Of a stretch of DNA of 53,729 nt, positions 8,171 through 16,844 are shown piece by piece. The first letter of the stretch is position 1, and every line of letters begins with the position of its first letter. Both the position numbers and the translations under genes were made by a program. The notes beneath the pieces were generated by a model. That model had not been told where the DNA came from. It saw nothing but the letters and a program-made list of their open reading frames with translations, and did not search any database. Source of the stretch: an uncultured Bacteroides sp. (GTDB lineage Bacteria > Bacteroidota > Bacteroidia > Bacteroidales > Bacteroidaceae); the NCBI GenBank assembly GCA_944322355.1, contig CALUOT010000012.1, positions 1-53,729 of the forward strand. The letters are read 5' to 3'.

Positions 8171-9598
8171 ATGACAGGAACTATGGAACATCCCCATGAC
8201 CAAGAGCCGGAAGGAAGCACATGGACCGGCCGGCTGAAGCGGAGACTGGCCGAACGGAGACGACGCATCCGCCGACAACTGGAACTCAAAAGGCTCAAAC
8301 GTATCCGGCGAAAGACCACCCCACACTATTCCTTTTGCAAGAACTGCGGCACGCCCTTAGAAGGCATGTACTGTTACCGTTGCGGACAATACGCACTGGA
8401 CGTCGAACAGCCCTTTTGGAAATACATTCGCCAGTATTTCGAAAACATGTACCAGTTCGACACTAAGCTATGGGTCACGCTCCGGTTTCTATTCACCCGT
8501 CCCGGTTTTCTTACGGCCGAATTCAACGCCGGCAAAATCAATTCCTACGTTCATCCTTTCCGATTATATATGTGTGTATCCGTCATTTTCTTTGCCGTCT
8601 TCCTCATGTTGGCAGACCATGAAATGACCAAAATACAAGCACTATCTGGAAGCGATTTACGAAAAGATGTCGTGAAGCGGTTACAGGAGGCAACTTCGCT
8701 ACCCGACACCGTGGTCTATGCCTATCATGCACCGAACCTCGTACAAGCCCTTTCTCTCCGCCATGGAATAAGCCAGGCCGATAGTCTGATACATTATCAA
8801 TTGGTGTCGGGGCGCTACGGACTAGCCCGCACCCGAATGCCGCGCCTACTTTTCGATTCCTGTTTTTTCCGTACGGAACTGGCTGAGACTGATTGGGAGC
8901 ATATCCGCTTTTATCGAGAATATCCGGAAGCATCGATAGAAAATTGGATAGACGGACAGGACTACAGTGCCGAGAACTGGGCAGCTATCCGCGCTTTTCG
9001 TATCGATACTCTACACTTGCATGACAAAGAGGGAAAGGACTCCATCGCCTTGCGTCCCGAAACGGTGTATGATTGGAACAGGGGCCTAGGCGACGAAGTC
9101 CGCATGCTCAGTAACGAACAGTTCAAACAAAGCGTAATCGGCAGTTTCTCCAAGTGGACGCCTCTGTTCCTCATGGCCTTGTTGCCTTTCTTTGCTTGGA
9201 TGCTGGCCGTATTCTACCGGCGCAAACGGTTTCCCTACATGTGGCACTTTGCCCATGCTATCCACTTGAACACCATTTTCCTGATGCTACTATCGATACC
9301 GCTTTCCGTGACATTCTACTTCGGCATAGACGAATTGCTGCTGACCAATGTGACACTGAATAGCTACCAAATTGGCTTTCTGAAAGGAACGCTCTTTGCA
9401 TTTCCGCTGGCTTTGTTCCTCTATCTGCTACTCTCTTTCCGCCAGGTCTACCGACAAGGGTGGATCAAGACGTTCATCAAGACTGTGCTTTTCTTCCTGA
9501 CGTTTTCCGCCATCGCCTTGCTACTGGCTTTTGCTTTCTTCGTCTACCTGCTTTATGTGGAAAGCGAGCAAACAGATATTTTCGCCTATAATATATAA
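8171..9598 (+). CDS. DUF3667 zinc-ribbon membrane protein, first copy
   Basis: A 475-residue protein: an Arg-rich N-terminus (residues about 21-48), a four-Cys zinc ribbon (C56, C59, C68, C71 in FCKNCGTPLEGMYCYRCGQ), then WKYIRQYFENMYQFDTKLW and FLFTRPGFLTAEFNAGKIN. One membrane segment follows near residue 140, a soluble stretch of about 150 residues, and three or four C-terminal membrane segments. This matches DUF3667, whose function is unknown. The C-terminal half has the typical FSKWTPLFLMALLP motif. Met5 (8183) is an alternative start. The next gene is a diverged copy 13 bp downstream, so the two probably form an operon and may form a heteromer. Confidence 0.88.
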   Translation: MTGTMEHPHDQEPEGSTWTGRLKRRLAERRRRIRRQLELKRLKRIRRKTTPHYSFCKNCGTPLEGMYCYRCGQYALDVEQPFWKYIRQYFENMYQFDTKLWVTLRFLFTRPGFLTAEFNAGKINSYVHPFRLYMCVSVIFFAVFLMLADHEMTKIQALSGSDLRKDVVKRLQEATSLPDTVVYAYHAPNLVQALSLRHGISQADSLIHYQLVSGRYGLARTRMPRLLFDSCFFRTELAETDWEHIRFYREYPEASIENWIDGQDYSAENWAAIRAFRIDTLHLHDKEGKDSIALRPETVYDWNRGLGDEVRMLSNEQFKQSVIGSFSKWTPLFLMALLPFFAWMLAVFYRRKRFPYMWHFAHAIHLNTIFLMLLSIPLSVTFYFGIDELLLTNVTLNSYQIGFLKGTLFAFPLALFLYLLLSFRQVYRQGWIKTFIKTVLFFLTFSAIALLLAFAFFVYLLYVESEQTDIFAYNI

Positions 9599-9611
9599 TG
9601 TATAATAAAAT

Positions 9612-10913
9612 ATGAATCCCTTGGAATATCTCCGACAACGCCAACGTCGCGTCCGTCGTAACCTGGAAGCCATCCGACTGAAACGCATCCGCCGCACAAC
9701 GACTCCCCCTTACTCTTACTGTAAGAATTGCGGTACCCCCTTAAAAGGCATGTATTGCCATTGCTGCGGACAGTATGCATTGGACACCCACCAACCCATG
9801 TGGAAATACTTCCGGCAATATTTCGAAAACATGTACCAATACGACGGCAAGCTATGGATTACGTTACGTCTGTTGTTTACCCGCCCCGGATTCCTCACCC
9901 GTGAGTTCAATGCAGGTCGCATCAATTCCTACATGCACCCGTTCCGGCTATACATGTTGGTATCTGTCCTGTTCTTTACCATCTTCTTCATGCTGGCTCA
10001 ACAGCAAACTGACTTAATACTTTTACTGAGCCAAGGCAGGAGCATTCCCCGTACCTTAGTCAACGACCTGAAACAAGGACAGGCAGGCCCCGATACGACA
10101 GTTTATGCACGTCACGCGGAAATTTTCCTTCAAGCATTGGAATTTGAAGGATTGGAGCGTGTCGACACCTTAGTTCGCTGGAGTGAAATTGATGAAGACC
10201 TTACCATCCAACGCGTCACCCTCCCCCTTTGCTTGCTCGACTCCTGCTTTCGTCCTTCTTCCTTATCCGAAGACGAACAAAAGGAATTTCGTATCATCCG
10301 AAAGACATTCCAAGAATTACACAAGAATGAAATTGTTCCTTCAACGGAAACTGAAAGACGGTATATCCAGTTATTTCAGGATTTGCAGATAGATACCCTT
10401 ACCTGTTTGCCCCGCGTCCCTATCTACGACTGGATGAAAGATGATTCGCAGATGGAAATGCTACGAGAACGCCAAATAGCCATCAATACATTGGGAAGCT
10501 TGTCCAAGTGGACGCCTTTCTATTTGATGGGGCTTCTTCCCCTGCTTGCCCTGTTCCTGCAATGTTTTTTCCCGAAAGCCAAACTAAGGTACATGCAACA
10601 CTTCAGTCATGCGGTGCATATTAATACTATCGTCCTGCTTCTATTGATTTTTCCGGCCTACGTGATGTTGGTCAAGTTCAGCAAATGGAGTGAAGGCTAT
10701 GCTCCCGACTGGTTAACAGATGCTTTTTTGTTTCTACCCCCTATAGGTCTTTTGCTCTATGTCATCCTATCGTTCCATACGGTCTACCAGGAATCATGGC
10801 TACGGACATTGCGTAAAGGCATTATCTTTTACTTACTGTTCTCTTTTGTAGCTTTGAGCATCGCCTTGTTGCTCATCCTCAGGTTAATCTATTGGGTTTC
10901 CCATTATTCATAA
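9612..10913 (+). CDS. DUF3667 zinc-ribbon membrane protein, second copy
   Basis: A 433-residue paralogue of the preceding protein. The N-terminal 120 residues are very similar, with the Arg-rich tract, the zinc ribbon (C37, C40, C49, C52; CKNCGTPLKGMYCHCCGQ) and LLFTRPGFLTREFNAGRIN. The middle soluble region has diverged, and the C-terminal membrane part again starts with LSKWTPFYLMGLLPLLA. The order of domains suggests tandem duplication followed by divergence of the exported or central region. Function unknown. It is the last gene of the pair, ahead of a hairpin with a T run. Confidence 0.88.
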   Translation: MNPLEYLRQRQRRVRRNLEAIRLKRIRRTTTPPYSYCKNCGTPLKGMYCHCCGQYALDTHQPMWKYFRQYFENMYQYDGKLWITLRLLFTRPGFLTREFNAGRINSYMHPFRLYMLVSVLFFTIFFMLAQQQTDLILLLSQGRSIPRTLVNDLKQGQAGPDTTVYARHAEIFLQALEFEGLERVDTLVRWSEIDEDLTIQRVTLPLCLLDSCFRPSSLSEDEQKEFRIIRKTFQELHKNEIVPSTETERRYIQLFQDLQIDTLTCLPRVPIYDWMKDDSQMEMLRERQIAINTLGSLSKWTPFYLMGLLPLLALFLQCFFPKAKLRYMQHFSHAVHINTIVLLLLIFPAYVMLVKFSKWSEGYAPDWLTDAFLFLPPIGLLLYVILSFHTVYQESWLRTLRKGIIFYLLFSFVALSIALLLILRLIYWVSHYS

Positions 10914-10941
10914 CCCAATTAAATCCTATTCAGTGACAATG

Positions 10942-11010
10942 ACGAGCTACGAGCTACAAGTAAAGCGCTTCACGTGCTACTACTTGTCCACTCGCAGCTC
11001 GTAATTTTTT
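10942..11010. terminator. Hairpin and T run after the DUF3667 pair
   Basis: ACGAGCT (10942-10948) pairs with AGCTCGT (about 10996-11002), and ACAAGTA (10956-10962) with TACTTGT (10981-10987). Six T follow. It serves the plus-strand pair and overlaps the 3' end of the converging gene. Confidence 0.65.
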
Positions 11011-13000
11011 ATAGAGGAATATACTCCACAAATGCCTCCATGGCTTCATAACTGGCTAGACCAAGACTGTTATAAAGAATGGCGGTTGCCCGATTACGGT
11101 CTTCACTCCGTTGCCAGAAGAGACGTTCATCATTACCCATGAAAGGAGCACTTTCCATCTGACTCTGATGCTTCAGAATGGAATTCCGCTTGGCTCTGAG
11201 TTCTTCAGGACTAATAGGAACGGCCATTTCAATATTTTCAATCTCCCACTCTGCCCACGCTCCACGATACATCCAGATGCGACATTCTTTCAACCAGTCA
11301 GCTTGTTCTTCTTTCTCCAAGTCGATGGCGGCAAATACGGCATCGGTACAAACCCGATGCGTGCCATGAGGATCGGCCAAGTCGCCTGCAACAAACACTT
11401 GATGCGGACGAACTTCTCGCAACAAATCACGCACAATCTTTACATCAGCTTCCCCAATGGGATTCTTTTGTATCTTACCCGTTTCATAGAAAGGCAAGTC
11501 CAAGAAGTGACAATGATCCAAAGGTATATTATTGTAAGTACAAGCCGTACGGGCTTCACCGCGTCTAATCAAGCCCTTGATGGTCAAGATGTCGCGTGTG
11601 TCCATATCACCATCTTTCTTCTCACGCAAGTATTTACGGATTTCAGCATATTTTTCATTGATGACCTGGTCGGCACTATCATTGAAGAGTTGGTTGAAAC
11701 CATTGATGAAATGCAAAAAGCGAATCACTTCCTCATCCCCCACGGCAATGTTGCCACTCGTCTCGTAGGCAATGTGTACATCGTGTCCTTGTTCTACTAG
11801 GCGGCGAATGGTTCCTCCCATAGAAATCACATCATCATCCGGATGCGGAGAAAAGACTATCACCCGCTTGGGATAAGGAACGGCCCGCTCGGGACGATAA
11901 GTATCATCAGCATTGGGTTTGCCGCCCGGCCATCCGGTGATGGTATGTTGCAGATCATTGAATATCTTGATATTGACATTGTAGGCCGAACCGTAAAGAG
12001 CCAGTAATTCACTTAATCCGTTTTCGTTATAATCCTTGTTCGTCAACTTCAAAATGGGTTTTCCGGTAAGCTGACACAACCACACAATAGCACTACGTAT
12101 CAGTTTGTCATTCCACTCGCACGAAGTCACTAACCACGGACGCTGAATGCGAGTAAGATTGGCTGCTGCCGAAAGATCGACGGCAATGTGTGCATTGTTA
12201 TGAGTCTGCAAGTAGGAAGCAGGAATCGTGTCCGTCACATTCCCCTCCACACATTCTTTCACCATTTTGGCTTTCTCTTCCCCCCATGCCATCAGATATA
12301 CTTTCTTGGCACCGAGTATAGTAGAAACTCCCATGGTAATGGAACTGATAGGAGTGGCTTCGATGCTACCGAAACGCTTGGATGCATCGTTTCGCGAATC
12401 ATTGTCCAACAAAATCAATCGGGTGGTAGAGTTCAGACGGGAACCCGGCTCGTTGAAACCGATGTTTCCCACCCGACCAATGCCCAGCAAAGCAATGTCA
12501 ATGCCTCCGTAGCTCTCGATACGTTGCTCGTACAAGCGACAATATTCAAAAATGGTATCCTTGGGAATAGTCCCGTCGGGCGAAAAGATATTCTGGCGGT
12601 CAATGTCCACATGGTCCAACAACATCTCCCGCAACGCATTCAGATTGCTGTTTACCGCATCGGGCGCCAAGGGATAGTATTCATAAAGATTAAAAATGAT
12701 GACGTTACGAAAACTGAGCCCTTCCTCCTTGTGCATGCGTATCAAGGCAGCATACACATTGCGAGGCGAGTTGCCTCCGGGCAGAGCCAACACACAGAAG
12801 CGGCCTGCCTTCTGCTTGTCGCGTATCAGCTGGGCAATGTCGCGTGCAATTTGATTAGCTCCTTCTTCAGGAGTCTCATAAATATCAGTCGGAACTTTTT
12901 CCAACCGGGTCAAAACCGAACGCTCAAAAGCATTTTCCGGCCGATAATAACGGGGAGATACCCTATTGAGCGTGATTTGCGAGCTTAAATTTGTTCTCAT
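11009..13000 (-). CDS. NagB-like domain fused to a PIG-L/LmbE deacetylase domain
   Basis: A 663-residue two-domain protein usually annotated glucosamine-6-phosphate deaminase. Residues about 35-290 are NagB-like (LALPGGNSPRNVY; GFNEPGSRL) and residues about 378-640 are PIG-L/LmbE-like, with the metal motif PHPDDD at 385-390, GG at 395-396 and HGTH at 545-548. Aligned by eye to E. coli NagB, catalytic Asp72 is Tyr106, Asp141 is Val177 and His143 is Asn179; only Glu148 (Glu184) is kept. The deaminase activity is therefore doubtful, whereas the deacetylase motifs look complete. An N-acetyl-sugar (phosphate) deacetylase with a sugar-phosphate-binding domain is a possible reading. It is the last gene of a four-gene operon. 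Confidence 0.88.
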   Translation of the reverse strand: MRTNLSSQITLNRVSPRYYRPENAFERSVLTRLEKVPTDIYETPEEGANQIARDIAQLIRDKQKAGRFCVLALPGGNSPRNVYAALIRMHKEEGLSFRNVIIFNLYEYYPLAPDAVNSNLNALREMLLDHVDIDRQNIFSPDGTIPKDTIFEYCRLYEQRIESYGGIDIALLGIGRVGNIGFNEPGSRLNSTTRLILLDNDSRNDASKRFGSIEATPISSITMGVSTILGAKKVYLMAWGEEKAKMVKECVEGNVTDTIPASYLQTHNNAHIAVDLSAAANLTRIQRPWLVTSCEWNDKLIRSAIVWLCQLTGKPILKLTNKDYNENGLSELLALYGSAYNVNIKIFNDLQHTITGWPGGKPNADDTYRPERAVPYPKRVIVFSPHPDDDVISMGGTIRRLVEQGHDVHIAYETSGNIAVGDEEVIRFLHFINGFNQLFNDSADQVINEKYAEIRKYLREKKDGDMDTRDILTIKGLIRRGEARTACTYNNIPLDHCHFLDLPFYETGKIQKNPIGEADVKIVRDLLREVRPHQVFVAGDLADPHGTHRVCTDAVFAAIDLEKEEQADWLKECRIWMYRGAWAEWEIENIEMAVPISPEELRAKRNSILKHQSQMESAPFMGNDERLFWQRSEDRNRATAILYNSLGLASYEAMEAFVEYIPL

Positions 13001-13017
13001 ACTATAAACTGTTTGTG

Positions 13018-13803
13018 TTATTTTTCATGTGATAAATCCAAGTAAAAAGAATCGGCATCCTGCCAAGCGGGAAATTTCTCGCGGAATGAACGGAGGACTT
13101 CTCCATCCAACTTGAAGGTAACTTTACCTTCACGGTCATCGGGAAGAGTGGCCAACTGCTCGCCTTTGGGAGAAATCAACACACTTCCTCCATTATAATA
13201 AATGCCTTGCGCATCGGTTCCTACCCGATTTACCCCGCACACGTAACATTGATTCTCAATGGCACGCGCCTGCAACAACGTATCCCACACGTGCCGACGC
13301 GAAGCCGGCCAGCAAGCCACATAAATCAACAAATCATAAACATTGCCCACATTACGACTCCACACCGGGAAACGTAAGTCATAACAAACTTGAGGCAGGA
13401 TACGGAAGCCCTTATAAGAGAAAACGGGACGTTCTTTTCCAGCCTCAAAATGTTTATTTTCATTCCCCATACGGAACAAATGGCGCTTGTCGTAATAATG
13501 CGAGAGGCCATCGGGCATAAGGAAAAAGAAACGATTCCGATAACTCGTCCCTTCTCGGGCGATGTAGCTTCCGGCCAATGCTACACTATACTTGGAAGCA
13601 TATTGCTGCATCAGCCCCAACGTAAGTCCATCCGAAGATTCAGCTAAACGTTCTGTGTGCATGCTGAAGCCCGTCGAAAAGGTTTCAGGCAATACGACCA
13701 AATCCGTATGTCCTTGCAACTGCTCGAGGTTCGCCCGCAGGCGTCGCAAGTTTTCTTGCTTGTCCTCCCAAGCAATGTCGGTTTGTATCAGCGTAATGCG
13801 CAT
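13018..13803 (-). CDS. Nitrilase-superfamily omega-amidase, YafV/Nit2-like
   Basis: A 261-residue carbon-nitrogen hydrolase. The catalytic triad is visible: Glu40 (VVLPETFSTGFSM), Lys106 (YYDKRHLF) and Cys140 (LPQVCYDLRFPVW). These segments are typical of the YafV/Nit2 group, which removes the amide from alpha-ketoglutaramate or alpha-ketosuccinamate in the cytoplasm (metabolite repair). Length is normal. The gap to the next gene is 17 bp, and the acyltransferase gene upstream ends 4 bp before its start, so it is in the middle of the operon. Substrate is inferred from family only. Confidence 0.88.
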   Translation of the reverse strand: MRITLIQTDIAWEDKQENLRRLRANLEQLQGHTDLVVLPETFSTGFSMHTERLAESSDGLTLGLMQQYASKYSVALAGSYIAREGTSYRNRFFFLMPDGLSHYYDKRHLFRMGNENKHFEAGKERPVFSYKGFRILPQVCYDLRFPVWSRNVGNVYDLLIYVACWPASRRHVWDTLLQARAIENQCYVCGVNRVGTDAQGIYYNGGSVLISPKGEQLATLPDDREGKVTFKLDGEVLRSFREKFPAWQDADSFYLDLSHEK

Positions 13804-13807
13804 ACTC

Positions 13808-14353
13808 TCACGTTAAAAAGTTCTCAGGTTTCTTGCCCCGGTACTGTCGGAAGTGTGATTTTATCTCCTGCATATCTTTCTCGAAGTCGCCCGACGGAAT
13901 AATGGCTCGCGTACATGAAATAGTACGACTAGGATAATCGATGCCAAAAAGCAGGATAGGAACTTGCGCCTTGAGTGCGATGTAATAGAACCCTTTCTTC
14001 CATTCGGCATTAGCCTTTCGGGTACCCTCAGGCGTTATGGCCAAATTTAACCACTTGCTCGAAACAAAACGCTCGGCCATTTGATCTACCAACGAATTCT
14101 TACGCTTCCGATTGACGGGAATACCTCCCATGGACTTGAGAAGAAATCCTAACGGAAAGAAGAACCATTCCTTTTTCATCAAAAAATTGGCCGGACGCCC
14201 CAAGGCTCCGTAGAAAACTTTGCCCAAGGGAAAGTCCCAATTAGAGGTATGGGGCGCCGCGCAGATGACACACTTGTCATAAAGAGGTACCGTGATGACG
14301 CTTTTCCAGCCCAGCAGGCGGTAGTAAATTAAGCGACATATTTTCTGCTTCAT
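13808..14353 (-). CDS. 1-acyl-sn-glycerol-3-phosphate acyltransferase family protein
   Basis: A 181-residue PlsC-like acyltransferase. The catalytic HX4D motif is HTSNWD (in CAAPHTSNWDFPLGK), the substrate-binding block is PEGTR (LAITPEGTRKA), and GIPVNR is the middle block. This short form, with no obvious membrane helix, is common in Bacteroidetes. It may transfer an acyl group to lysophosphatidate or another lipid. The start overlaps the stop of the upstream 92-codon gene by 4 bp (ATGA), which indicates translational coupling. Confidence 0.87.
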   Translation of the reverse strand: MKQKICRLIYYRLLGWKSVITVPLYDKCVICAAPHTSNWDFPLGKVFYGALGRPANFLMKKEWFFFPLGFLLKSMGGIPVNRKRKNSLVDQMAERFVSSKWLNLAITPEGTRKANAEWKKGFYYIALKAQVPILLFGIDYPSRTISCTRAIIPSGDFEKDMQEIKSHFRQYRGKKPENFLT

Positions 14354-14628
14354 TCTGCTTTTCCGATCAAGGAGTCCGCTCTATCGCTGATTTCTTTGAC
14401 TTTATCCCTGAGGTCGGCATGAAACTTCTTATAAAAGTTCTTCACATTCCCCGGTTCCGTATGGTTGATGCGACTGATGAACTCCGTCCGTATGCCGGGA
14501 ATCTCATCCATAAGTTCCTGGATTTTAACCTTGTCTACCTCGGGCAGATAACTACAGACTTCACAGTAGAAGTGTAAATGCTCCATGATGAAATTCACGT
14601 ACTCCTTTAAATCTCTTCTTTTAGCCAT
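14350..14628 (-). CDS. 92-residue conserved-looking protein of unknown function
   Basis: A 92-residue charged, probably all-helical cytoplasmic protein (MAKRRDLKEYVNFIMEHLHF at the N-terminus) with two Cys near residues 22-25 and no recognised domain. It is the first gene of the operon with the acyltransferase, amidase and NagB/PIG-L genes, and its stop overlaps the next start by 4 bp, which supports it as a real gene. A near-consensus -7 box (TATCTTTA, 14660-14667 minus) lies about 32 bp upstream. Confidence 0.8.
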   Translation of the reverse strand: MAKRRDLKEYVNFIMEHLHFYCEVCSYLPEVDKVKIQELMDEIPGIRTEFISRINHTEPGNVKNFYKKFHADLRDKVKEISDRADSLIGKAE

Positions 14629-14896
14629 AATAAATTATGTTTTTAGTGAAAATTCTTTGTAAAGATAGCGTTTTTCCGGCTTATACGTTCACTCAGGACG
14701 TTTTTTTAAGGATTTTAGGATTTCCCCATCCCGATAGGCTGCAACAAGCCTCATAGCCCCATCAACATTCAGAAAGCAATCCATATTCATTTACTATCAA
14801 AAAGACAGAAAAAGATGACTTTTACAAACTCTCCTATTTTTTAAAAGTCGCCCAATCGAAGAAAAACAAGCCTTCAAACCTCCTTTTTCTCCCTTT
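14629..14896. other. Noncoding stretch upstream of the four-gene operon
   Basis: No gene is seen. It holds the presumed operon promoter near 14660 and a 7-bp inverted repeat (GACTTTT 14817-14823, AAAAGTC 14843-14849). Repeat array C begins at its right end. Confidence 0.6.
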
Positions 14897-15006
14897 AAAG
14901 GGGTGCTTTCCGACGGCACATTACTTCTTTCCAAGCGTAACATTGCTTCTTCCAGCGCGTAACATTGCTTCTTCCAAGTGGAAACAAAGCATCTTTCAGA
15001 GGCGAA
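14897..15006 (+). repeat. 22-bp tandem array C
   Basis: Units start at 14897, 14919, 14941, 14963 and 14985. The best ones begin CATTGCTTCTTCC. The sequence is homologous to array E (27816-27947) and in the same orientation relative to the conserved tail that follows. Units are not clearly palindromic. Confidence 0.85.
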
Positions 15007-15236
15007 AAAGAAATTTTAGAGGTGAAAATGTCAAATTTCAGGTAAAGAAAAGACGTTTTCAGAGCATCCGAAGGAATATTCGGCCTCTATTTCGCGTGTA
15101 TTCAAATGTTAATTTTGGGGTTATTTTATTGATTATGAGCCAAAACTTTACATTTTCTTTCGTTCGGAATCCAACACGCCGACCTTTGACCGGAAACGAG
15201 CGATTCTCAGCGATTAGATGAAGCAAAGTGTCAAAT
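15007..15236 (+). repeat. Dispersed element tail, copy 1
   Basis: This noncoding segment aligns by eye with 27948-28178. Shared blocks include CTCTATTTCGCGTG, AATGTTAATTTTGG, GGAATCCAAC and the near-identical end GCGATTCTCAGCGATTAG followed by AAAGTGTCA. It ends 20 bp before the converging marC-family stop. A 92-codon open frame across it has no match between copies and is not taken as a gene. Confidence 0.8.
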
Positions 15237-15256
15237 AGTCAATCTCCTCCCCTTGC

Positions 15257-15853
15257 CTACTGGTGCAAAGTTTCAATCAGCGAGGTAATGTTTACCGTAA
15301 ATAAACGGACGGATATGGCCAAGAGGATGATGCCGAAAAACTTGCGAATGATGTAAATGCCGCCTTTTCCCAAAAAACGCTCTACACGCCCCGTCATCCT
15401 GACGACAAAATAAACCCACAACATATTCAGCACCAAAGCAATAATAATGTTAACACTGGCATACTCAGCTCGCAATGTGAGCAACGTAGTGAATGAACCT
15501 GCCCCTGCCAGCAAAGGAAAGACCAAAGGCACCAGCGTGGCTTCCTTGATGGGACCTTGGTTTTTGAAGATTTCGATGTCGAGGAGCATTTCAAGCGCCA
15601 ACAAGAAGATGACCATCGCACCGGCTATGGCAAACGACTCTATGTCGACATGAAATAACTGAAGCATCCAGTCGCCGGCATAAAAAAAGCCCACCAGTAA
15701 GACAAACGATATAAGCGTGGCTTTCAGGGCATTAACGCTCTTTCCTTTTTCTTTCAAATCGAGAATGATAGGAATAGCTCCAATGATGTCGATAACCGCA
15801 AAAAGCACAATGAACGCACTGATCATCTGCTGGAAATTAAATGCTGCAAACAT
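15257..15853 (-). CDS. MarC-family inner membrane protein
   Basis: About 198 residues with six predicted hydrophobic segments; the N-terminal one reads ISAFIVLFAVIDIIGAIPII, with the PI-rich signature of MarC/UPF0056 proteins. These are multipass inner membrane proteins whose transport role is unsettled; the old link to multiple antibiotic resistance in E. coli was not upheld. The start at 15853 (MFAAFNFQQ) is chosen because the promoter at 15883-15914 and a purine-rich AGGAGG-like stretch directly precede it, while the longer frame runs through the promoter. It is monocistronic and diverges from the Crp-like regulator gene. Confidence 0.88.
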   Translation of the reverse strand: MFAAFNFQQMISAFIVLFAVIDIIGAIPIILDLKEKGKSVNALKATLISFVLLVGFFYAGDWMLQLFHVDIESFAIAGAMVIFLLALEMLLDIEIFKNQGPIKEATLVPLVFPLLAGAGSFTTLLTLRAEYASVNIIIALVLNMLWVYFVVRMTGRVERFLGKGGIYIIRKFFGIILLAISVRLFTVNITSLIETLHQ

Positions 15854-15882
15854 AACGTTATACTCCTCCTTGTTTTTAGGGA

Positions 15883-15914
15883 CAAAGATAGGAGTTTTCG
15901 GTTTATCCCGCAAA
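15883..15914 (-). promoter_or_regulatory. Promoter of the MarC-family gene
   Basis: Minus strand: TTTG (15911-15914), 20 bp, TATCTTTG (15883-15890). This is a full match to the Bacteroides consensus. Confidence 0.7.
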
Positions 15915-16005
15915 CAAAACGCCTCCGATCTGAATATCACTTTTAAGAAATAATAAAAAAAACAAAAAGAAAAGCCTCTGCATTACTCCGACCACCGATT
16001 ATACC

Positions 16006-16013
16006 TACATTTG
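16006..16013 (+). promoter_or_regulatory. -7 box of the Crp/Fnr regulator gene
   Basis: TACATTTG on the plus strand, 27 bp before the start at 16040. No -33 match is evident, which would suit an activator-dependent promoter. Confidence 0.4.
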
Positions 16014-16039
16014 TTTGAAACCAAGAAAGGGATTTTATC

Positions 16040-16708
16040 ATGATGAATACCATGTTTGATACCTTGTTGCAACTTCCCCTTTTTCAGGGATTGTCACAAG
16101 AAGACTTTACGAACATACTGGCCAAAGTAAAACTACACTTTACCCGCCTAAAGACTGGTGAAGTCATCATCAGGAAAGGCATGTCATGCAACCAACTATA
16201 CTTTATCCTGAAAGGCGAAGTCTCCGCGACCAGTACTTCCAGCGATTCATTATATAGTTTCATCGAATACTTTCAGGCGCCTTATCTGATAGAGCCGCAA
16301 TCCATGTTCGGGATGCAGACGGAGTTCTTTTCCAAATACGTAGCACACACCGACGTAAGTATGGTTACCATCAGCAAGTCGTGCGTCCTTAATGAACTGT
16401 TCAATTATGAGATTTTCCGCCTGAATTACCTGAACATCATCAGCAACTATGCGCAAACCCAAAACAATCATCTTTGGGATCCCATGCCCGACACGTTGGA
16501 AGAGCGCATCCGACACTTCATACGTACCCACCTAAAGCGTCGGACAGGCGAAAAAATCTTCAAGATTAAGATGGAAGACTTAGCAGGCATCGTCAACGAC
16601 ACACGAAGCAACGTATCGAAAGTGCTGAACAACATGCAAAACGAAGGCTTGATAGAACTGCACCGGGGAGAAATGGCCATCCCCGACGTAGAAAAGCTGT
16701 TATCCTAA
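16040..16708 (+). CDS. Crp/Fnr-family transcription regulator
   Basis: A 222-residue regulator. Residues about 10-125 form a cyclic-nucleotide-binding-like beta-roll (LPLFQGLSQEDF, then VIIRKGMSCNQLYFILKGEV). Residues about 150-222 form a winged helix with the recognition helix near TRSNVSKVLNNMQNEGLI. No Cys cluster for an Fnr-type Fe-S centre is seen, and the cNMP phosphate-binding Arg/Ser motif is not obvious, so the ligand is unknown. MMN and MN starts (16040, 16043) are both possible. It diverges from the MarC-family gene and precedes rfbA, which has its own promoter. Confidence 0.88.
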   Translation: MMNTMFDTLLQLPLFQGLSQEDFTNILAKVKLHFTRLKTGEVIIRKGMSCNQLYFILKGEVSATSTSSDSLYSFIEYFQAPYLIEPQSMFGMQTEFFSKYVAHTDVSMVTISKSCVLNELFNYEIFRLNYLNIISNYAQTQNNHLWDPMPDTLEERIRHFIRTHLKRRTGEKIFKIKMEDLAGIVNDTRSNVSKVLNNMQNEGLIELHRGEMAIPDVEKLLS

Positions 16709-16726
16709 AAAAAGCCGCCTTTTTAT

Positions 16727-16757
16727 TTTGCACTGCCCCGGCTTTCCGCTATCTTTG
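16727..16757 (+). promoter_or_regulatory. rfbA promoter
   Basis: TTTG (16727-16730), 19 bp, TATCTTTG (16750-16757), about 88 bp before the rfbA ATG. Confidence 0.65.
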
Positions 16758-16844
16758 CATCCTGAATAGCAACGAGAGCCGTGGGGCAGCGTCCTCCTTC
16801 TTATTTTATTCTCTTTTGGTAAAACTATTAAAAAGACTTGAAGT

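Noticed and set aside
14943-15221. 92-codon open frame in dispersed element copy 1
   Set aside because: The frame is not kept in copy 2 and the composition is repeat-derived.
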